Positions 9,026 through 18,243 of a stretch of 64,000 bases of DNA are shown piece after piece. Position numbers and translations under genes: made by a program. The first letter of the stretch is position 1. Each line of letters opens with the position of its first letter. Source of the stretch: Flavobacterium psychrophilum (GTDB lineage Bacteria; Bacteroidota; Bacteroidia; Flavobacteriales; Flavobacteriaceae); assembly GCA_945874225.1 (NCBI GenBank), contig CAMCFT010000001.1, forward strand, positions 62,001 through 126,000, read 5' to 3'. Below the pieces are notes generated by a model that searched no databases, was not told the DNA's origin, and saw only the letters and a list, made by a program, of their open reading frames with translations.

Positions 9026-10567
9026 CTACATTTTCATTAACCAGTTTTTCATCGAAACTTCATTTTCGATTATCGATTTCAAATCGGCAATTTTAACGCG
9101 ATCTTGTTTCATCGTATCTCTATGACGAATCGTAACCGTTTGGTCTTCGATAGTTTGATGATCAACCGTGATACAGAATGGAGTTCCTAATGCATCTTGC
9201 CTTCTATAACGTCTTCCAACTGCATCTTTTTCATCATAAGTCACATTGAAATCCCAACGTAAATCTTCGATGATTTTATGTGCTATATCTGGCAATCCGT
9301 CTTTCTTTACCAATGGCAAAACTGCCGCTTTTGTTGGTGCAAGCACCGATGGTAATTGCAAAACAGTTCTTGTAGAACCATCTTCCAGAGTTTCTTCTTT
9401 TAAGGAAGTGGCAAAAACAGCCAAGAACATTCTGTCCAATCCTACCGAAGTTTCCACTACATAAGGTGTATAATTCGCATTAGTTTCTGTGTCGAAATAT
9501 TGCATTTTTTTACCGGAGAACTTTTCGTGTGCTTTCAAATCGAAATCCGTACGAGAGTGAATACCTTCTAATTCTTTGAATCCAAAAGGGAAGTTAAATT
9601 CTATATCGGCAGCGGCATTGGCATAATGCGCTAATTTTTCGTGATCGTGAAAACGGTAGTTTTCTCTTCCTAAACCTAGAGATAAATGCCAGTTTAATCG
9701 AGCCGTTTTCCAATGTTCGTACCAATGCATTTCTTCGCCCGGTTTTACAAAAAATTGCATTTCCATTTGTTCGAATTCACGCATACGGAAAATAAATTGT
9801 CTCGCAACTATTTCGTTTCTAAAGGCTTTTCCGGTTTGTGCAATTCCGAAAGGAATTTTCATTCGACCAGATTTTTGAACATTCAAGAAATTCACAAAAA
9901 TACCCTGAGCTGTTTCTGGACGTAAGTATAAATCCATTGCCGTATCTGCCGAAGCACCTAGTTTCGTACCGAACATCAAGTTAAATTGACGCACTTCGGT
10001 CCAGTTTCTAGAACCTGATTCCGGACAAGCAATTTCTAATTCTTCGATTAATGCTTTTACATCTTCCAAGTCTTCGTTACCAAGAGAACGAGCCATTCTT
10101 TCGAGAATTTCTCTTTCTTTAGCTTTATATTCAACAACTCTGGCGTTTGTAGTTACAAATTCCTGTTCGTTGAAAGCGTCGCCAAAACGAGCACGCGCTT
10201 TTTCAATTTCTTTGATTGCTTTTTGATTCAGCTTTTCGGCATAATCTTCAATCAAAACATCGGCTCTGTATCTTCTTTTCGAGTCTTTGTTGTCAATTAA
10301 AGGGTCATTAAAAGCATCTACGTGGCCTGAAGCCTTCCAAGTCGTTGGGTGCATCAATATTGCCGCGTCGAGTCCAACGATATTATCGTTCATTTGGACC
10401 ATCGCTTTCCACCAATATTCGCGTATGTTCTTTTTTAATTCGACTCCGTTTTGTGCATAATCATAGACTGCACTTAAACCATCGTATATTTCGCTTGACG
10501 GAAAAATAAATCCGTATTCCTTTGCGTGCGAAACTACATTTTTGAATAAATCTTCTTGTTTTGCCAT
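9026..10567 (-). CDS. glyS: Glycine--tRNA ligase (class II, alpha-2 type)
   Basis: A 513-residue dimeric glycyl-tRNA synthetase of the eukaryote-like single-chain type, which charges tRNA-Gly. The N-terminus (FPSSEIYDGLSAVYDYAQNG), the motif 2 region (IGI-type segment PFGIAQTGKAFRNEIVARQF), motif 3 (VVETSVGLDRMFLAVF) and the C-terminal anticodon-binding domain (APTKAAVLPLVKKDGLP) are all visible. The gene stands alone between convergent arsC and divergent comF. A TATTTTTG -7 box sits just upstream. Confidence 0.96.
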   Translation of the reverse strand: MAKQEDLFKNVVSHAKEYGFIFPSSEIYDGLSAVYDYAQNGVELKKNIREYWWKAMVQMNDNIVGLDAAILMHPTTWKASGHVDAFNDPLIDNKDSKRRYRADVLIEDYAEKLNQKAIKEIEKARARFGDAFNEQEFVTTNARVVEYKAKEREILERMARSLGNEDLEDVKALIEELEIACPESGSRNWTEVRQFNLMFGTKLGASADTAMDLYLRPETAQGIFVNFLNVQKSGRMKIPFGIAQTGKAFRNEIVARQFIFRMREFEQMEMQFFVKPGEEMHWYEHWKTARLNWHLSLGLGRENYRFHDHEKLAHYANAAADIEFNFPFGFKELEGIHSRTDFDLKAHEKFSGKKMQYFDTETNANYTPYVVETSVGLDRMFLAVFATSLKEETLEDGSTRTVLQLPSVLAPTKAAVLPLVKKDGLPDIAHKIIEDLRWDFNVTYDEKDAVGRRYRRQDALGTPFCITVDHQTIEDQTVTIRHRDTMKQDRVKIADLKSIIENEVSMKNWLMKM

Positions 10568-10574
10568 AATGATG

Positions 10575-10582
10575 CAAAAATA
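10575..10582 (-). promoter_or_regulatory. Likely -7 box for glyS
   Basis: On the minus strand this reads TATTTTTG, matching TAnnTTTG, followed by CATC about eight bases before the start codon. The leader would be very short. No clear -33 TTG is seen. Confidence 0.45.
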
Positions 10583-10648
10583 TAAAAAGTGAACTTAAAA
10601 ATAAGGTTCTGCCGGATATTTTATAAAACATTCTGTTATTAGAAATTG

Positions 10649-10716
10649 AACCATTAAGATATTAAGTTTCATTAAGAAATTCTGCTAATAATGATTTCCT
10701 TAACACCTTAATGGTT
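10649..10716. repeat. AACCATTAAG palindromic repeat, copy 1
   Basis: It starts AACCATTAAGATATTAAG and ends with the inverted CTTAATGGTT. It belongs to a family also seen at 14286, 24273 and 38578. The sequence between the arms varies. Confidence 0.7.
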
Positions 10717-10823
10717 TTAAGAATAAAATCTTTTTTATGGTTTTAAAATAAAACCCAAATAATAGGAATTTCTTGAAGTTTGAAGCATTGATTTCCCTAT
10801 TTTTATAAATAAATTGCATTTTT

Positions 10824-11507
10824 ATGTTCAAAAACATTATCAATCTATTTTTCCCTCCCGTTTGTGCTGGTTGTCATTCCTTTTTATTGTCGAATGAAAA
10901 TGTGATTTGTACGCTTTGCCGACACAATATTCCGCTGACGAATCATCATTTGAATCCTGAAAACGAAGCCTTCAAAAAGTTTTATGGAAGAATTCCTGTC
11001 GAACATACCTCCGCATTGTTGTATTTTCATAAAAAAGGAATTGTACAAGAATTGATTCACAATCTGAAATACAAAGGGCAAGAAGAAATTGGAACTGTTC
11101 TTGGCGAATGGTATGCTGAAGATTTAAAAAATTCGTCAATAATCAACTCTGTAGATGAAATTATTCCTGTGCCTTTGCATAAAAGAAAACTAAGAGAAAG
11201 GGGTTACAATCAAGTTACTAATTTTGGAACTACACTTTCCAAAGGTTTGAATGTTCCATATAATCCAAATATATTGGTTCGAAATATTTATTCCAAAACC
11301 CAGTCCAAGAAAACCTTATTGCATCGAAGCGATGGAATCGACACCATTTTTGATGTTGCTTTTACCGAGAAAGACCATAACAAACATTTTCTCTTGATTG
11401 ATGATGTTATTACTACTGGTTCTACATTGGAAGCTTGCTCACACGCATTATTGAAAATTCCTGGAGCGAAAATCAGTATTGTTTGTATGGCGATGGCTCA
11501 TTCTTAA
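10824..11507 (+). CDS. comF: ComF-family phosphoribosyltransferase-like protein
   Basis: A 227-residue ComF/GntX-type protein. The N-terminal zinc-finger-like Cys pairs (CAGC and CTLC, about residues 14-34) are followed by a phosphoribosyltransferase fold with the PRPP loop FLLIDDVITTGSTLEACSHAL near residues 190-210. Homologues take part in DNA uptake for transformation and may bind DNA at the cytoplasmic side of the membrane. The gene is monocistronic here, with a chain of palindromes directly after its stop. Confidence 0.88.
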   Translation: MFKNIINLFFPPVCAGCHSFLLSNENVICTLCRHNIPLTNHHLNPENEAFKKFYGRIPVEHTSALLYFHKKGIVQELIHNLKYKGQEEIGTVLGEWYAEDLKNSSIINSVDEIIPVPLHKRKLRERGYNQVTNFGTTLSKGLNVPYNPNILVRNIYSKTQSKKTLLHRSDGIDTIFDVAFTEKDHNKHFLLIDDVITTGSTLEACSHALLKIPGAKISIVCMAMAHS

Positions 11508-11511
11508 TGAA

Positions 11512-11543
11512 AGACCTTATAGGTTTTAAAACCTATAAGGTCT
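11512..11543. repeat. Perfect 32 bp palindrome after comF
   Basis: AGACCTTATAGGTTTT is followed at once by its exact reverse complement. The core AACCTATAAGG is shared with the hairpin at 35378-35410. It lies 4 bases after the comF stop and may act in mRNA 3' end formation. Confidence 0.85.
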
Positions 11544-11557
11544 AAATAGCAGATTTT

Positions 11558-11637
11558 CCTGCAAGGTCTTTTTTTGACCTTGTAGGTATTTGAATCTAAT
11601 GAAACATACCTACAAGGTTTTGGAAACCTTGCAGGAC
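11558..11637. repeat. Nested CCTRCAAGG palindromes
   Basis: Four copies of a nine-base motif appear in the order CCTGCAAGG, CCTTGTAGG, CCTACAAGG, CCTTGCAGG. The outer pair and the inner pair are perfect complements, and adjacent pairs are also complementary except for one position. The segment can therefore fold as one long nested stem or as two hairpins. Confidence 0.75.
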
Positions 11638-11696
11638 ATAAACAGAAATAAATACTTTGATAATCGAAATCAAAAAACGTTATGAAATTCGGACTG

Positions 11697-11770
11697 TTTT
11701 AGCCCTGATAGCAGCGGCATCCCACGCTTTTTTGCGTGGATACAGCGAATAGCAGGAAAAAGCTCCCAAT
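11697..11770. repeat. Structured intergenic element, copy 1
   Basis: The element begins TTTTAGCCCTGATAGCAG and ends GCGAATAGCAGGAAAAAGC followed by TCC. A hairpin CCCACGC...GCGTGG lies in the middle. The conserved CCTG near the 5' end can pair with CAGG near the 3' end. The same ends occur at 35446-35552 around a different central hairpin. It could be a conserved structured RNA or a dispersed repeat; the Rfam Flavo-1 motif is a candidate I could not test. Confidence 0.65.
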
Positions 11771-11839
11771 AAAAAATTAAAACATTTCGTTTACAGCGAA
11801 TATAATTGTTATTTTGTAGGTTCTTAATTATGACTCATT

Positions 11840-13504
11840 ATGTTGAAAAACAACTTTAAATATATTCTGTTTCTACTTGTATTGGCAATGGTTAGTTGTG
11901 CCAAAAGAGGAAGTATTACCGGCGGTTTGAAAGACACTCTTGCTCCTGTTTTGAAGATGAGTTTCCCGAAAAATTTCAGTACTAATTTTAAAGGAAACGA
12001 AATTAAATTAACATTTGATGAGTACATCAAGCTGAAGGACTTGAAAAAGCAATTGATTATTTCGCCGCCAATGAAGAACGAACCTTTAATTTTGCCTACT
12101 ACTACAAGCAAATATCTTACTATTAAAATAAACGATACGTTAAAACCTAACACAACTTATAGTTTCAATTTTGGGCAAAGCATTGAGGATAATAACGAAG
12201 GAAATCCTTATAATCAGTTCAAATATGTTTTTTCGACTGGTGAATATATAGATTCTTTATCCCTTAGCGGAAGTGTGAAAGATGCATATAACAAAGAAGT
12301 GGAATCGTTTGTTTCTGTAATGCTTTATGATGTTAATGATGAATTTAAGGATTCAGTGGTTTACAATCAAACTCCAAGATATGTTACGAACACTTTAGAC
12401 AGTTTGAAAACTTTTAAATTAGAAAATTTAAAAGCCGGAAAATATCTTTTGGTAACAATGAAAGATTACAATTCCAACAATAAATTTAATTCCAAAAAAG
12501 ACAAAATTGGATTTAAAAAGGAGTTTATTACAATTCCGAATGATACAATTTATGAATTGAAATTATTTAAGGAAACGCAGCCTTTTAAAGCATACAAGCC
12601 TATACAGACTTCAGGAAACAAATTGATTTTGCCTTTTGAAGGGAAAACAAATGAGGTGAAAATTACTTTAAAAAACGGCGCCGAAATCCTGCCAACAATT
12701 ATCACCAAGTTTCCAAAAAAAGATTCACTTCAAGTTTGGTATAAACCCTTGAAAGTAGATTCGTTGGAAATAGCTGTAACCAAAGATAAATACCAGGCAA
12801 ACTTCCGTTTTAAAATTAAAGACCAGAAAAAAGACACCTTAAATATTAGTGCAGTTCAAGCAGGTGTATTGAATTTTAGGAAACGTTTCACTTTAGAAAG
12901 CGCCACACCATTGACTAAATTTGACAATTCAAAAATAAAACTCATCAATAAAGATTCTGTTTCGGTAGATTTTAAAACTGAATATGATGATTTTAACCAA
13001 CAACTGCATTTTGATTTCAAAAAGGAGCATTCTGAAAAATATACTTTCAAAATTATGCCGGGTGCTTTTACAGATTATTTGGAAAAATCGAACGACACTA
13101 TTATTTATAAAATAACTACAAAAAGTCTGTCTGATTATGGAAATCTGACCGTGAATTTACAAAAGGTAAAACGTTTTCCGGTAATTGTTGAATTGACAAA
13201 TGAAAAAGGAGATGTTCTGGCAACGGAATATTCTGAAAACAATACTAAAATCGAATTTAATTTGGTTGAACCTGCCCAATTTTGGCTTCGTGTTATTTAT
13301 GATGACAACAAAAATAAGGAATGGGATTCTGGGAATTATTTAGAAAAACGCCAAGCCGAGGAAGTGGTTTATTTTTCGAAAGAAATTGATGTTCGCGCTA
13401 ATTGGGATGTGGATCAAGTTTTTGATGTGAGTATTCCTTATACTCCCGAACCAAAAAAGAAAGTTGATAAAAATAAGAAGACTAAATCATCAATGGGACT
13501 TTAA
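11840..13504 (+). CDS. Ig-like (Big_5) domain lipoprotein
   Basis: A 554-residue exported lipoprotein. The signal peptide ends in LAMVSC, a type II lipobox with Cys at about residue 20. The region after it (APVLKMSFPKNFSTNFKGNEIKLTFDEYIKL...NTTYSFNFG, about 35-125) looks like a bacterial Ig-like domain of the Big_5 type. The rest is beta-rich with no enzymatic motif I can see, and ends in a Lys-rich tail. Function is unknown; it is probably an envelope structural or accessory protein. Its last 15 bases overlap the convergent amidase gene. Confidence 0.75.
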   Translation: MLKNNFKYILFLLVLAMVSCAKRGSITGGLKDTLAPVLKMSFPKNFSTNFKGNEIKLTFDEYIKLKDLKKQLIISPPMKNEPLILPTTTSKYLTIKINDTLKPNTTYSFNFGQSIEDNNEGNPYNQFKYVFSTGEYIDSLSLSGSVKDAYNKEVESFVSVMLYDVNDEFKDSVVYNQTPRYVTNTLDSLKTFKLENLKAGKYLLVTMKDYNSNNKFNSKKDKIGFKKEFITIPNDTIYELKLFKETQPFKAYKPIQTSGNKLILPFEGKTNEVKITLKNGAEILPTIITKFPKKDSLQVWYKPLKVDSLEIAVTKDKYQANFRFKIKDQKKDTLNISAVQAGVLNFRKRFTLESATPLTKFDNSKIKLINKDSVSVDFKTEYDDFNQQLHFDFKKEHSEKYTFKIMPGAFTDYLEKSNDTIIYKITTKSLSDYGNLTVNLQKVKRFPVIVELTNEKGDVLATEYSENNTKIEFNLVEPAQFWLRVIYDDNKNKEWDSGNYLEKRQAEEVVYFSKEIDVRANWDVDQVFDVSIPYTPEPKKKVDKNKKTKSSMGL

Positions 13505-14260
13505 TTCAAAAGCATCTCTGTCGTTGAGGAATCCAAGTTTCTTTCTGGTTTCAAGTAGTTTTTCCTTGTTTAATTCAACAACAAAAACACCATCTGTTTC
13601 TTGCGGTTCAAGAATATAATTTCCAAGAAAATCTAATGCTTGTGAATGCCCAATATATTCGAATTTACTGGCGTCAAAGCCAATTCTATTCACACCAATA
13701 GTATAACACATATTCTCGACCGAACGTGCTTTGAGCAAAATATCCCAAGCATTGATGCGAGGTTTTGGCCAATTGGCAACATACAGCAACAAGTCGTACT
13801 CTTCTATATTTCGTGCAAAAACCGGAAAACGCAAATCGTAACATACAAGCGGACAAATCTTCCAACCTAAGTAATCAACAATCAATTTTTCTTTACCGGA
13901 AGTATAGACTTTGTCTTCACCAGCTAGGGTGAACAAGTGACGTTTATCATAAAATTGGATTTCGCCTGAAGGAAAAACAAACACCAATCTGTTATAGAAA
14001 TTATTGTTTTCTTTGACAATTAAGCTTCCTGTAATCGCAATTTTCTTGGCTTTCGCCAAAGATTGTAACCACAAAACAGTTTCTCCTTGCATTGTTTCAA
14101 AAACAGTCTCGGGATTCATCGTAAAACCCGTCGTGAACATTTCCGGAAGCACAATCAAATCTACTTTTTCAGTAAGGGCATTGATTTTTTCTTCGAAATA
14201 GTTTCGGTTGGCAATTGGGTTTTCCCAGAATAAGGAAGATTGGATTAGTGCGAGTTTCAT
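13490..14260 (-). CDS. Nitrilase-family amidase (omega-amidase, YafV-like)
   Basis: A 256-residue carbon-nitrogen hydrolase. The Glu-Lys-Cys triad is visible: Glu in LIVLPEMFTTGF, Lys in YDKRHLFTLAGE, Cys in LVCYDLRFP. Length and motifs fit the omega-amidase group that hydrolyses alpha-ketoglutaramate or alpha-ketosuccinamate, a metabolite-repair role, though other amides are possible. It is convergent with the lipoprotein gene, with a 15-base overlap of the two coding ends. It appears to be monocistronic. Confidence 0.86.
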   Translation of the reverse strand: MKLALIQSSLFWENPIANRNYFEEKINALTEKVDLIVLPEMFTTGFTMNPETVFETMQGETVLWLQSLAKAKKIAITGSLIVKENNNFYNRLVFVFPSGEIQFYDKRHLFTLAGEDKVYTSGKEKLIVDYLGWKICPLVCYDLRFPVFARNIEEYDLLLYVANWPKPRINAWDILLKARSVENMCYTIGVNRIGFDASKFEYIGHSQALDFLGNYILEPQETDGVFVVELNKEKLLETRKKLGFLNDRDAFELKSH

Positions 14261-14285
14261 TTTATAAAATTAATTTAAATTTTTG

Positions 14286-14312
14286 AACCATTAAGATATT
14301 AAGGAAATTAAG
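14286..14312. repeat. AACCATTAAG repeat, half copy
   Basis: It reads AACCATTAAGATATTAAG and a few more bases, identical in its first 18 bases to the copy at 10649. The inverted right half is absent. Confidence 0.6.
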
Positions 14313-14328
14313 TTTTGGATTGAAACAA

Positions 14329-14356
14329 AAAACGTCCCGAAGTATCGGGACGTTTT
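14329..14356 (-). terminator. Terminator of the sdhCAB operon
   Basis: The stem AAAACGTCCCGA...TCGGGACGTTTT has a short loop and lies 22 bases after the sdhB stop. On the minus strand it is followed by a T-rich tract. Confidence 0.85.
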
Positions 14357-14377
14357 AAATATATTCTATTTTGGAAT

Positions 14378-15124
14378 TTATCCTTTCAAACTTGCCGATA
14401 AATATTCTCGGTTCATTTGAGCAATATAATCCAATGAAATTCCTTTAGGACATTCTACTTCGCAAGCTCCAGTATTAGTACAGTTACCAAAACCTTCTGC
14501 ATCCATTTGGTTAATCATGTTCAAAACACGATCAGTAGCTTCCACTCTTCCTTGTGGTAATAAAGCATATTGAGATACTTTTGCAGCTACAAATAACATA
14601 GCCGAAGAGTTTTTACAAGTGGCAACACAAGCACCACAACCAATGCAAGTAGCAGCATCAAAAGCTCTGTCTGCATCATGTTTTGGAATTGGAATAGTAT
14701 TGGCATCAACTGGATTTCCAGAAGTATTCACCGATATAAATCCACCAGCGTGTTGAATTCTGTCAAAAGCGCTTCTATCCACTACTAAATCCTTGATTAC
14801 TGGAAACGCAGCTGCTCTAAATGGTTCGATAAAAATAGTATCGCCATCTTTAAACATACGCATATGCAACTGACAAGTAGGTATTCCTCTGTCTGGTCCA
14901 TGCGCTTCTCCGTTGATAAACAAAGAACAAGTTCCGCAAATACCTTCGCGACAATCGTGGTCAAAAGAAACAGGTTCGTCTCCTTTGTTGATTAATTGTT
15001 CATTAAGAACATCTAACATCTCAAGGAAAGACATATCGCCCTCGATTCCGTCCAATGGATATTCAACTATTTTTCCCTCTGCTTTGGCATCCTTTTGACG
15101 CCATATTTGTAATGTAAGTTTCAT
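14378..15124 (-). CDS. sdhB: Succinate dehydrogenase/fumarate reductase iron-sulfur subunit
   Basis: A 248-residue electron-transfer subunit of complex II. The N-terminal [2Fe-2S] ferredoxin domain shows [15 protein letters not shown] and a later PTCQLHM. The C-terminal domain has [11 protein letters not shown] and [14 protein letters not shown] for the [4Fe-4S] and [3Fe-4S] centres. It passes electrons from the flavoprotein to the membrane cytochrome b and menaquinone. It is the last gene of sdhC-sdhA-sdhB, separated from sdhA by a 76-base spacer with an inverted repeat. Confidence 0.96.
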   Translation of the reverse strand: MKLTLQIWRQKDAKAEGKIVEYPLDGIEGDMSFLEMLDVLNEQLINKGDEPVSFDHDCREGICGTCSLFINGEAHGPDRGIPTCQLHMRMFKDGDTIFIEPFRAAAFPVIKDLVVDRSAFDRIQHAGGFISVNTSGNPVDANTIPIPKHDADRAFDAATCIGCGACVATCKNSSAMLFVAAKVSQYALLPQGRVEATDRVLNMINQMDAEGFGNCTNTGACEVECPKGISLDYIAQMNREYLSASLKG

Positions 15125-15140
15125 ATTTTTTAGTTTGAAA

Positions 15141-15180
15141 GTCTTAAAGTCGAAAGCCGAAAGTCATTTGACTTTAAGAC
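15141..15180. repeat. Inverted repeat between sdhA and sdhB
   Basis: GTCTTAAAGTC and GACTTTAAGAC are perfect 11-base arms around an 18-base loop. They lie in the middle of the only sizeable gap inside the sdh operon. There is no T run, so a processing or stability hairpin is more likely than a terminator. Confidence 0.7.
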
Positions 15181-15200
15181 GTTTGACCTTTGACTAATTT

Positions 15201-17201
15201 CTATTTATAACTACGAGTTACCAATTTAATATTTTCATAAACCAAAGGTTCTTTGTGTAAAACAGCATCACTTGGTTTTCCTTTATATTCCCATGCGGCA
15301 ACATAAGCGAAGTTTTCGTCGTCACGTTGTGCTTCTCCTTCTTCAGACTGGTATTCTTCACGGAAGTGACCTCCACATGATTCGTTACGGTGTAAAGCAT
15401 CTTTGGCAAACAATTCTCCTAATTCAAGGAAATCGGCCACACGACCTGCTTTTTCTAATTCTTGATTGAAACTATTAGCAGAACCAGGAACTTTTACATC
15501 TTTGTAAAACTCTTCACGTAAAGCGGCGATTTCTTCGATAGCTTCGGATAAACCTTCAGCATTACGAGCCATACCTACTTTATTCCACATGATTTTTCCT
15601 AATTTTTTATGGAAATAATCAACAGAATGCGTTCCGTTATTATTGATGAATTTTTCAATTTGATCTTTTACTTTTTTCTCAGCTTCAACAAATTCAGGTA
15701 AATCTGTAGAGATGGTTCCTGTTTTGATATCTGGAGCTAAATAATCACCAATTGTGTATGGCAATACAAAATAACCATCGGCTAAACCTTGCATCAATGC
15801 CGAAGCACCTAATCTATTGGCACCGTGATCTGAGAAGTTTGATTCTCCAATAGAGAAACAACCCGGAATTGTAGTTTGTAAGTTATAATCAACCCAAGTT
15901 CCACCCATTGTATAATGCACCGCTGGGTAAATCATCATTGGAGTTTTATATGGATCTTCATCAACGATTTTCTCATACATTTGAAACAAGTTACCATATT
16001 TATTAGCAACAACTGCCGCTCCTAAATTGATAATTAATTTGGTATCATTGGCATCCAAACCTTTTATGTAAGCTTGTTCTTTTCCGTAACGTTGTATTGC
16101 TGAAGCAAAATCTAAATAAACTGCTTCACCAGTTTTGTTAACTCCAAAACCAGCATCACATCTTTCTTTTGCAGCACGAGAAGCTACATCACGAGGTACT
16201 AAATTTCCAAAAGATGGGTATCTTCTTTCCAAGTAGTAATCTCTTTCTTCTTCTTTTAAATCGGCTGGTTTTTTCTTTCCTTCACGAATTGCTTTTGCAT
16301 TTTCTAAAGATGCAGGAACCCAAATACGACCGTCATTACGCAATGATTCTGACATCAAAGTTAATTTCGATTGGTGATCTCCTGAAACAGGAATACAAGT
16401 TGGGTGAATTTGTGTGTAACAAGGATTAGCGAAAAACGCTCCTTTTTTATGTATTTTCCAAGCTGCGGTAGCATTACTTCCCATAGCGTAAGTAGAAAGG
16501 AAGAAAACATTTCCGTAACCACCTGAAGCAATAACTACAGCGTGAGCAGAATGTCTTTCGATTTCTCCAGTAACTAAATTACGAGCAATAATTCCGCGGG
16601 CTTTTCCGTCTACCAATACTAAATCTAGCATTTCGTGACGTGTATTTGATTTTATTTTTCCACGACCAATTTGACGGTTCATAGCAGAATAAGCTCCTAA
16701 TAACAATTGTTGTCCAGTTTGACCTTTAGCATAGAAAGTTCTTGCTACCAAAGTTCCACCAAAAGAACGATTGTCTAATAATCCACCATATTCACGTGCC
16801 AATGGAACCCCTTGCATTACGCATTGGTCAATAATATTAACTGAAACTTCGGCTAAACGGTGAACGTTTGCCTCACGAGAACGATAATCGCCTCCTTTTA
16901 TAGTATCATAAAACAAACGGAAAGTTGAATCCCCATCGCCTTGATAATTTTTTGCTGCATTAATTCCCCCTTGTGCAGCAATAGAGTGCGCGCGACGTGG
17001 TGAATCTTGAAAGCAAAAAGTTTTTACGTTATATCCTAATTCTGCTAAAGTTGCAGCAGCAGAACCTCCAGCAAGTCCAGTCCCAACAACGATAATATCA
17101 ATATTACGTTTGTTAGCAGGATTTACTAAATTAATATGATCTTTATAACTTGTCCATTTATCCGAAATTGGACCGCTAGGAACTTTTGAATCTAATGCCA
17201 T
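15201..17201 (-). CDS. sdhA: Succinate dehydrogenase/fumarate reductase flavoprotein subunit
   Basis: A 666-residue catalytic subunit that oxidises succinate to fumarate with covalently bound FAD. It shows the N-terminal Rossmann motif [19 protein letters not shown], the FAD-linking region [19 protein letters not shown], the substrate-side segment [11 protein letters not shown], the late FAD motif GGTWVDYN...[19 protein letters not shown], and the C-terminal [13 protein letters not shown]. Its length fits the Bacteroidota/epsilon-type fumarate reductase-like enzymes. It follows sdhC by 11 bases. Confidence 0.96.
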   Translation of the reverse strand: MALDSKVPSGPISDKWTSYKDHINLVNPANKRNIDIIVVGTGLAGGSAAATLAELGYNVKTFCFQDSPRRAHSIAAQGGINAAKNYQGDGDSTFRLFYDTIKGGDYRSREANVHRLAEVSVNIIDQCVMQGVPLAREYGGLLDNRSFGGTLVARTFYAKGQTGQQLLLGAYSAMNRQIGRGKIKSNTRHEMLDLVLVDGKARGIIARNLVTGEIERHSAHAVVIASGGYGNVFFLSTYAMGSNATAAWKIHKKGAFFANPCYTQIHPTCIPVSGDHQSKLTLMSESLRNDGRIWVPASLENAKAIREGKKKPADLKEEERDYYLERRYPSFGNLVPRDVASRAAKERCDAGFGVNKTGEAVYLDFASAIQRYGKEQAYIKGLDANDTKLIINLGAAVVANKYGNLFQMYEKIVDEDPYKTPMMIYPAVHYTMGGTWVDYNLQTTIPGCFSIGESNFSDHGANRLGASALMQGLADGYFVLPYTIGDYLAPDIKTGTISTDLPEFVEAEKKVKDQIEKFINNNGTHSVDYFHKKLGKIMWNKVGMARNAEGLSEAIEEIAALREEFYKDVKVPGSANSFNQELEKAGRVADFLELGELFAKDALHRNESCGGHFREEYQSEEGEAQRDDENFAYVAAWEYKGKPSDAVLHKEPLVYENIKLVTRSYK

Positions 17202-17212
17202 TATTAATTGAA

Positions 17213-17887
17213 TTAAATTTGATTAAAATGATGAAATAAAGCAATAATAATGAATCCAAAAGGAACAATTATTGCAAAAGAATACCCTAGTTTATGTAGC
17301 GATTTTGAATATTTGTTATTAAATCCTACTGATTGAAAGGAAGAGTTAAAACCATGCCACAAGTGCAATGACAATAACAAGAAGGCCACACAATACAAAC
17401 CTGTACGAATTGGGCTTTCAAATTTGTGATTCAATTCTTCATAGAATCTAGTTGTATTTTCTGGATCCACAATTCCATTTACATATTTATGGGTCATTTC
17501 AGCTAACCAAAAATCATAAAAATGTAAAAACAAAAATGCTAAAACCACCACTCCAGAAATAATCATATTTCGGGATGCCCAAGAAGCATTTGCTGCTCCG
17601 TTGTAATTTACATAAGCGATTGGTCTCGCTTTTCGGTTTTTTATTTCCAAAACCATTCCCATTACAAAGTGAAAAATAACACCTGCAACCAAAACAGGTT
17701 GCATAACAAATTGGATAATTGGATTGTAACCCATAAAATGAGATGCCGTATTAAAAGCATACTCACTAAATACCGAAGTCAAATTAATAATAAAATGCAA
17801 CGAAAGAAACATAATCAGAAAAAGCCCTGAAAGCGCCATAGCAACTTTTTTTGCTATTGACGACTTCAATATTGAAGATTTTGCCAT
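17213..17887 (-). CDS. sdhC: Succinate dehydrogenase cytochrome b subunit
   Basis: A 224-residue membrane anchor of complex II with five predicted helices (for example [20 protein letters not shown] and the final [18 protein letters not shown]). His residues in helices one, two, three and five suit binding of two haem b groups, as in the B-type dihaem enzymes that reduce menaquinone. It is the first gene of the operon and has a well-spaced Bacteroidota promoter upstream. There is no separate sdhD, as expected for the single-anchor type. Confidence 0.92.
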   Translation of the reverse strand: MAKSSILKSSIAKKVAMALSGLFLIMFLSLHFIINLTSVFSEYAFNTASHFMGYNPIIQFVMQPVLVAGVIFHFVMGMVLEIKNRKARPIAYVNYNGAANASWASRNMIISGVVVLAFLFLHFYDFWLAEMTHKYVNGIVDPENTTRFYEELNHKFESPIRTGLYCVAFLLLSLHLWHGFNSSFQSVGFNNKYSKSLHKLGYSFAIIVPFGFIIIALFHHFNQI

Positions 17888-17918
17888 AAGAAATTTGAAT
17901 AAAATTATAAATTTTATG

Positions 17919-17949
17919 CAAAAATAAAGTAATTATTAGCGAACTACAA
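17919..17949 (-). promoter_or_regulatory. Promoter of the sdhCAB operon
   Basis: On the minus strand a TTG (17947-17949) is followed 20 bases later by TATTTTTG (17919-17926). This is a good match to the Bacteroidota sigma-A consensus TTG-N19-TAnnTTTG. The leader to sdhC is about 25 bases. Confidence 0.7.
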
Positions 17950-18172
17950 CCTTTTCGAAGCTATTTATAATGATTCTTGAATTTATTGCATAATAAATAA
18001 TCTTACGCTATTATAAACTCTTCATTTTACCATATTGTCATTTTTCATAACTTAAAAAAACTTGATATATAAATTCTATTTGACTTAAAAATAGTATTTT
18101 CATCAATTAAAAAATTATTCTTCAGATATTACAAATGGATTGATTAGACTTGATCATTTTTGACATAAAACA
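17950..18172. other. AT-rich gap between sdhC promoter and the regulator gene end
   Basis: Apart from the sdh promoter on its right-to-left side, this part of the 356-base gap 17888-18243 shows no gene, hairpin or recognisable site. The remaining part holds the inverted repeat at 18173-18221. Confidence 0.4.
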
Positions 18173-18221
18173 CAAAATGTATCAAAAACACTTTCTATTA
18201 TAAAGTTCTTGATACATTTTG
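18173..18221. repeat. 13 bp perfect inverted repeat downstream of the RamB-like gene
   Basis: CAAAATGTATCAA and TTGATACATTTTG are separated by 23 bases. They lie just after the end of the regulator gene. It may be a weak terminator or an mRNA 3' stabiliser, although the following T run is poor. Confidence 0.6.
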
Positions 18222-18243
18222 AGTAAAAACATTCAAAATCTAT

